From Bremia lactucae (Eukaryota; Oomycota; Peronosporomycetes; Peronosporales; Peronosporaceae): 58,382 nucleotides of DNA. Positions 53,869 through 58,382 of this stretch are shown in pieces; position 1 is the stretch's first letter, and every line of letters starts with the position of its first letter. The stretch covers positions 323,985 to 382,366 of the forward strand of contig NC_090626.1 in assembly GCF_004359215.1 (NCBI RefSeq). The letters are read 5' to 3'. The notes beneath the pieces are model-generated. The model ran no database searches. It was not told the origin of the DNA and was given only the letters and a program-made list of their open reading frames with translations. The position numbers and the translations under genes were made by a program.

Positions 53869-56202
53869 TCACTTGGACATCAGATACGAAGAGGCCGTTT
53901 CAATGACGGCAGCAACGTCGTCCACGTGCGCTTGAATCGTCGCGCTATCGTCTTTAAACACAATGCAGTCCGATATCCCCGGAAATGCAATTCCCTTGTA
54001 CCCTTCGTAAAATCCTGGTCCAAAAATCAAGTGTTTAAACCATGGACGATGTGGCAAACCGGACTCGGCAATCAAATAGCGTTCAAGAGTCACTAGTTTT
54101 TCATTCAAACGCCGTCGTGTCGCTTCATATTGTTGGTTGTCTTTCTTTTTTTCCACACGTTGCCGCGTAAACGCTTTAATATGCGCTTGAAACATTTCAG
54201 TCTTGCTTTGAAACACTTCAATAGCTCTTTGAAGATTCGACAGGTCGACAATTCGCCCCATCTCGGTTAAATTACGAGCATACTTGACAAAACTCTCTTG
54301 CATCACAAGTCCGTACGTTGAGTAATCAAACGGCACGATAGTCTCATCAATTAAACGAAGAGTTAAAAGACCCCACCACTTGGCCACATTCGTGTGTGTG
54401 GCATAGTACGGATCCCCTACGGTTTCGACATATCGAAGGCTATCCATTGAGCTATGGTACGTTCCATACATTGCGGATCCCATCGTATAGCCCAAATCGG
54501 CCGAAATAATGCCAAGATGTTGATAAAACGCTGTAAAATCTTTTCCAGTGCCCAAAAGTTGAATCAAATGGTCCGGACCTAACGTCCCGTCCTCCATTCC
54601 AATTGTCAAGCTTGCTCGTCGAGCGGCTGTCTGACGTACCCACTGTTCATACAATGTTTCTGTCACTGGAGTTCCATGAAAGGCATTGCCAGGAAGAAGT
54701 TGTGCCGTGTCTTGTAAAAGTCGAGCAATGGATGGGGTACCCCCTACACTGACGAATGAACCAACTAAGTTATCAACGTTAAGATACGCCACGGCTTGTT
54801 TCTTTAAGAAGGTCGCATGATCTTCAGCAAACTCGGTACTACCAAGTAAACCAAGTTCTTCGCCATCCCACGATGCCAAGACAAGCGTGCGACGTGGTTG
54901 CCAGCCCTCTTGAAGCAACTTACCAAAACCATGCGCAACTTCGAGCATCACTGCAGATCCACTTGACGGATCTACGGCTCCACAGACCCATGCATCACGG
55001 TGATTACCAATAATCACCATTTGTTCCGGTTCTTCCGTGCCTTGGATCGTACCTAAAACGTTCCAAATCGGCCCAATATGATTGTCCATTGCCACGTCTA
55101 CATTCAAGACCGTCGCCTCATCATCACCGATATAGTAGCCACGCGTTTTTAACGATAAAGCACCCTGCCAGGAAGTAGGGGCTTTTTTTCCTCCTAATGA
55201 CTCGAGAATAAACCGTGCTTGACCGTACGAGAGAGGCAAAGCAGGAAGATGGGGAATCGTTTGACTCTCGTTCAAGCTTAAATACGGCTGACCTGGAAGC
55301 GATGGAAACCCTGGTGTAAGTGGATCACCTCCTGCGATGGAATTAAACTGCACGGATCCACGTTGAAACGATCCTTTGGGTCGCCAAGGTCCTTTGGGGT
55401 ACACAAATCCTTGTGTGTACCCATCATCGAACGGATCCGAGTAAATCAGTACACCCACCATTCCATGCTCCTCTGCTAGCATGACTTTCAATCCTCGAAA
55501 ATTACCTCCATACCTTACGAGTGCAATTTTGCCTCGTAACGTGATATTCTGTGCTTTTAACCACTGAAAATCACAAGGTCGGGCGTAATTGACATATACG
55601 ACTGGAGCTGTGACATTGCCCGAGTCCGAGTAGCCAAAATATGGAGGTAACGCATCCGTATTATTGGTACACAGGTCTCCCACGATCGTTTCTTCCGTTA
55701 AATTTAAGTGTCGCTTGGCATCCAAGGGAGCCACAATACTCACTTTACGATGAATTGGAAGCGAAAGAAGAGGGTAGTACTCGACAATCTCTGTCTTTAG
55801 GCCAAAGGATTTAAATTGTTCGGCTGTAAATAATGCCGTCTGATAGTCTTGGCGACTGCCTGCTGGATGGGGAACACTCGCGTACGCTCCGTGGAATTTA
55901 CGGATCTCCGTCGTGTCAATCGTGTTTAGAAACGACGTCTCGCGCTTTGATAGACCACCACTTGAATGCTGCTTTTTACGCAGCGTGATCAATTCTTCCG
56001 CCACATTCAGAGACTTCTCGGGAGTCGATATCAAAGTCGCGGCGTTTTTCGAGTCGTAGCGACTCGGGAGAAGCATGTAAGTTGCTAGAACCAGCAAAAA
56101 CGTTACGAGACACAAAAAATGCCACGACTTCTTTGGGATGCGCGTTTGCTCGCGTTCATAGGGCAACACGGAGCCCCGAAAGGTGCCGTAAGCTTCTTCC
56201 AT
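53869..56202 (-). CDS. Glutamate carboxypeptidase II-like M28B metallopeptidase
   Basis: A 777-residue intronless type II membrane protein. A short basic cytoplasmic N-terminus is followed by one membrane segment (about 27-46, FLCLVTFLLVLATYMLL). The extracellular part has a protease-associated domain (about 150-350), the M28 peptidase core and a helical C-terminal dimerisation domain (about 625-770). The two-zinc site of GCPII is complete: His401 and Asp411 (NHRDAWVCGAVDPSSG), Glu448-Glu449 (SWDGEELGLLGS), Asp477 (LNVDNLVG) and His583 (YHSSMDSL). Their spacing follows human GCPII (377, 387, 424/425, 453, 553) closely, so it should be an active zinc carboxypeptidase, unlike the transferrin receptor. 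It probably trims peptides at the plasma membrane or in the endomembrane system. A CCAAT box lies about 46 bases upstream. Confidence 0.96.
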   Translation of the reverse strand: MEEAYGTFRGSVLPYEREQTRIPKKSWHFLCLVTFLLVLATYMLLPSRYDSKNAATLISTPEKSLNVAEELITLRKKQHSSGGLSKRETSFLNTIDTTEIRKFHGAYASVPHPAGSRQDYQTALFTAEQFKSFGLKTEIVEYYPLLSLPIHRKVSIVAPLDAKRHLNLTEETIVGDLCTNNTDALPPYFGYSDSGNVTAPVVYVNYARPCDFQWLKAQNITLRGKIALVRYGGNFRGLKVMLAEEHGMVGVLIYSDPFDDGYTQGFVYPKGPWRPKGSFQRGSVQFNSIAGGDPLTPGFPSLPGQPYLSLNESQTIPHLPALPLSYGQARFILESLGGKKAPTSWQGALSLKTRGYYIGDDEATVLNVDVAMDNHIGPIWNVLGTIQGTEEPEQMVIIGNHRDAWVCGAVDPSSGSAVMLEVAHGFGKLLQEGWQPRRTLVLASWDGEELGLLGSTEFAEDHATFLKKQAVAYLNVDNLVGSFVSVGGTPSIARLLQDTAQLLPGNAFHGTPVTETLYEQWVRQTAARRASLTIGMEDGTLGPDHLIQLLGTGKDFTAFYQHLGIISADLGYTMGSAMYGTYHSSMDSLRYVETVGDPYYATHTNVAKWWGLLTLRLIDETIVPFDYSTYGLVMQESFVKYARNLTEMGRIVDLSNLQRAIEVFQSKTEMFQAHIKAFTRQRVEKKKDNQQYEATRRRLNEKLVTLERYLIAESGLPHRPWFKHLIFGPGFYEGYKGIAFPGISDCIVFKDDSATIQAHVDDVAAVIETASSYLMSK

Positions 56203-56512
56203 TGCTGTGCGGGGTTGATTTGGTTCTAAATGGGATAAGAGTGATTTGATTGGTTGAAAAAAGAAGACATGATTTCTTTTTGAAGCAGAATAGTGTTACT
56301 TGAATTTGATTAAAACCAAATATTATAAAAAAAATGATTTAAAACTGTTTAAAACATTTTTCCTGATTTAAGAAAAAGGTTACTTCTCGCCCAAGGACAG
56401 CAGCGTGACTAGCAACAGCTTGACTTGACGAAGTCATAAGCGTGTGATTAAGTCTCAATACTCTGCGTTGATTTCAAAATGGTAGGACATGACGTTTATT
56501 TTACACTAGCAG
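56203..56512 (-). promoter_or_regulatory. Promoter region of the M28 peptidase gene
   Basis: 310 bp between the TIM22 stop and the peptidase start, both on the minus strand. On that strand CCAAT is at 56253-56249, about 46 bases before the ATG. The rest is AT-rich. Confidence 0.45.
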
Positions 56513-57255
56513 CTAGGACTGACCGCCCGTAAAGACGTGGATGGCATATGAAAACGCCGCAAAACCGACACAGCCGAGACACTGGGCCTGGAAGCCCTGG
56601 CCGGCGGCTAGTGCTGCTCCTGTTGCACAACCTGCTACGAGCTCATTGCCTACATCATGACGTGCTCGAATTTTCTCGGTTGCGCATTCGAGGCCGGAAA
56701 ACATGGAGGAAATCACGAGGAAATTGTTGCCCCAATAACGGCACTTGCCAGTCGTGACGCGCCACGATCCAGCTATCTACGGCGCAATTTGAGTGACAAA
56801 CTATACCAATTATCACATTTAAATTACATGTAGTCGTACCGATTCGCGCCACGGCACTTTAGGCATCTCTCGCTGTCCAGGAAGAGGTACGGGTGGCGTA
56901 ATACCTTCGTAACTGCCTAGAACGAGACCAAATACGTTGCCCATAACGTAACCTTTCAGCACCATAGAACGTATTAGTAATATTACACTACTATAATGAC
57001 ACGATTCAATGTACCCATGGCCGCTGAGACGAAAAACTTGCCGACACACGACTCGGTGATGGGGTTTGGCTGCTGCCACTGTAAAATTTGGGGTGGATAC
57101 GTCGGAAGAAATGGATGCACACCTACAATGTCGTGCAATGTGTGCATTGAAAGAAAGGACCGTGGAAATAGAAACGGATTGGGTGGCGTCTCATTGCACA
57201 AATCCTCGACGTGCACGCCGAGCTTTGCATTGACATCGTCCACACCATCGGTCAT
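56513..57255 (-). CDS. TIM22: TIM22, mitochondrial inner-membrane translocase subunit, three exons
   Basis: TIM22 is the channel of the carrier translocase that inserts carriers such as SLC25 proteins into the inner membrane. Predicted exons (minus strand): 57255..57015, 56952..56828 and 56776..56513, introns of 62 and 51 bp, 209 residues. The first intron has a TACTAAT branch-point-like sequence. Exon 1 ends with ITESCVGKFFVSAAMG. Exon 2 continues YVMGNVFGLVLGSYEG and PWRESVRLH. Exon 3 contains YWGNNFLVISSMFSGLECATEKIRARHD followed by the Tim17/22/23 signature (NELVAGCATGAALA), and ends with CLGCVGFAAFSYAIHVFTGG. Glycine-rich membrane segments fit the family. The junctions are by eye but all phases agree. 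A CCAAT box (57296-57300) and a CACGTG palindrome (57306-57311) lie 40-55 bases upstream. Confidence 0.92.
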
Positions 57256-57431
57256 TACGAGGCTGACTTTTTAATCATGTAGCTACATCGGCTGACCAAT
57301 CAACGCACGTGGCAAAATAATTCGATTCCTATTAATTATAACAAATCCTTACTCTGGTGCTTGAGCTCAATATCAACGTACCAGCTAAGGACAGTAAAGC
57401 AGTCCTTGTAACGGACTAAAGTTGCACTAAT

Positions 57432-57777
57432 GTTACACAGTCCCTGTTAAGTACACTTGGTGTTCTTCAAGGGATGGTCAATTACGTAAATAAAGAAATT
57501 AGACCCACCACTCGCTTGTGTATGTGATGTACATAGGTGCATTCACATTAGGAGAAATGACGGCTAGCGTCATCCGTTACGCGAGATATCTAGAAAGATA
57601 AGCTCGCAATAAATATTATTGTTATCCACCCTATTTTTAATTGGTAAAAAAGGTGTTTATATTAATGCAATTAAATACAAATCAGTCTGAAAACTACTTT
57701 CTACTTAGTAAGTGCGCACGAGGAGCCGGATTACCGCTTCAGTGACGACACTTTACTAGAGTACTTAGCGCGTTGGG
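57432..57777. repeat. LTR-like repeat, copy 3
   Basis: Direct-orientation relative of 17027-17405, including the GCTAGCGTC palindromic region and CTTACTTTCTACTTAGTAAGTGCGCACG-like part. Similarity may begin a little earlier (57407). No clear target duplication. Confidence 0.65.
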
Positions 57778-57795
57778 TGCACCTTAATGTGCTCC

Positions 57796-57898
57796 GGAAT
57801 CGGGCCTACGGTAATGGACGCCGACAGCGAGCGCATCTCTGCACATTGGAATCGGGCCTACGGTAATGGACGCCGACAGCGAGCGCATCTCTGCACAT
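57796..57898. repeat. Tandem repeat, two copies of a 52-bp unit
   Basis: The unit GGAATCGGGCCTACGG... is repeated almost perfectly twice, from 57796 and from 57848. It lies in GC-richer sequence belonging to the adjoining gypsy fragment. Confidence 0.95.
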
Positions 57899-57930
57899 AC
57901 TCTTGCAGAGATCGCTTTGCCTGTCGCGCT

Positions 57931-58382
57931 TCAAAGAAGCGCGCCTAAAGCAACACTTCGTTGTTCAGCGGCTGGTACATGGCGCGAATCTGTTCCTTGA
58001 AGATCGCCCATGTAAAGAACGCCTTTTGTTCGCCATAAGCGCCGAGTAAGCCCACTCTGAGGACTCTTATCGCGCAGGTGCGACATGGCGTACGACACCA
58101 TCCGGCTGTCGTCCTCTATGAGCTGCGCGACACCGCATCGCTCCACGGCTAAAAGCCAGTGGACTATTATGTGCGCTGCAGTTCCATCGAACTTGGGCGG
58201 GTCCATCCGAATGGTCCTCGGCTGATGCGGCCGGGCAGAGAGCATCTAACAGTCCTGTTGAGAGCCTCGCACCGAGCCTGCTCATGCCTCACTCATCCTG
58301 AGTCTGAGTGCGGACTCCGCCGCAGCATAGCTCTGTGCCTCGGACGCGGCTCTCCGCTGTCCGAGCACGAATGCCTCAAACT
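57931..58382 (-). pseudogene. Ty3/gypsy gag fragment at the window edge
   Basis: The minus-strand frame 58245-57931 reads TIRMDPPKFDGTAAHIIVHW, VERCGVAQLIEDDSRMVSY and AMSHLRDK, typical of the Gag domain of oomycete gypsy elements, then shifts frame. It is GC-richer than its surroundings. Further gag sequence probably continues beyond 58382. Confidence 0.75.

Overview
The window looks like a stretch of an oomycete nuclear genome, most likely from the Peronosporales. Host-type genes are compact with 51-86 bp GT-AG introns. They are embedded in Ty1/copia and Ty3/gypsy retrotransposons, FAR1-type MULE and CENP-B/pogo-like DNA transposons. A CENPB/psq-type helix-turn-helix fused to a uracil-phosphoribosyltransferase-like domain is also present. 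Third codon positions are not strongly GC-rich, which fits a downy mildew better than Phytophthora, but this is an inference. I saw no convincing RXLR or CRN effector, no rRNA, tRNA or CRISPR.

Layout. 1-4.9 kb is a gene cluster: the 3' end of a bacterial-type asparaginyl-tRNA synthetase, a three-exon CKS1 cell-cycle protein, a succinate/fumarate-type mitochondrial carrier and a minus-strand Cys/His-rich protein of unknown function. 5-7.6 kb has no recognisable gene. 7.7-14.2 kb is a dead pogo/CENP-B-like transposase gene split by an old copia element, with a 5-bp target duplication at the break. 15.3-19.9 kb holds a gypsy IN/chromodomain relic, an antisense ORF, an LTR, a MULE transposase relic and a solo LTR. 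20.5-29.4 kb is the second gene cluster: a MAPEG enzyme, a Rab escort protein (three exons), then two divergently transcribed HTH-UPRT-like genes (three and five exons). 30.1-34.7 kb is a very young copia element with two identical 248-bp LTRs. 35.1-51.9 kb is a mosaic of broken gypsy elements containing a 100-N scaffold gap and a second copy of the MULE/LTR/antisense-ORF block, in inverted orientation. 52.2-53.2 kb is another MULE relic. 53.9-57.3 kb is the third gene cluster: an M28 glutamate carboxypeptidase II-like membrane peptidase and a three-exon TIM22. The window ends in a further LTR fragment and a gypsy gag fragment.

The host genes do not form one pathway. They cover translation, cell-cycle control, mitochondrial transport and import, prenylation of Rab GTPases, lipid/glutathione metabolism and peptide hydrolysis. 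Most original observations: (i) the divergent pair of DNA-binding proteins whose UPRT-like domain has lost its PRPP- and uracil-binding residues, which looks like an enzyme turned into a regulator; (ii) an antisense ORF next to the 3' LTR in three separate gypsy loci; (iii) two unrelated-age copia elements sharing an internal-tRNA-type primer site that overlaps an ATG. Exon boundaries were assigned by eye from GT-AG signals and family homology, so they are predictions.
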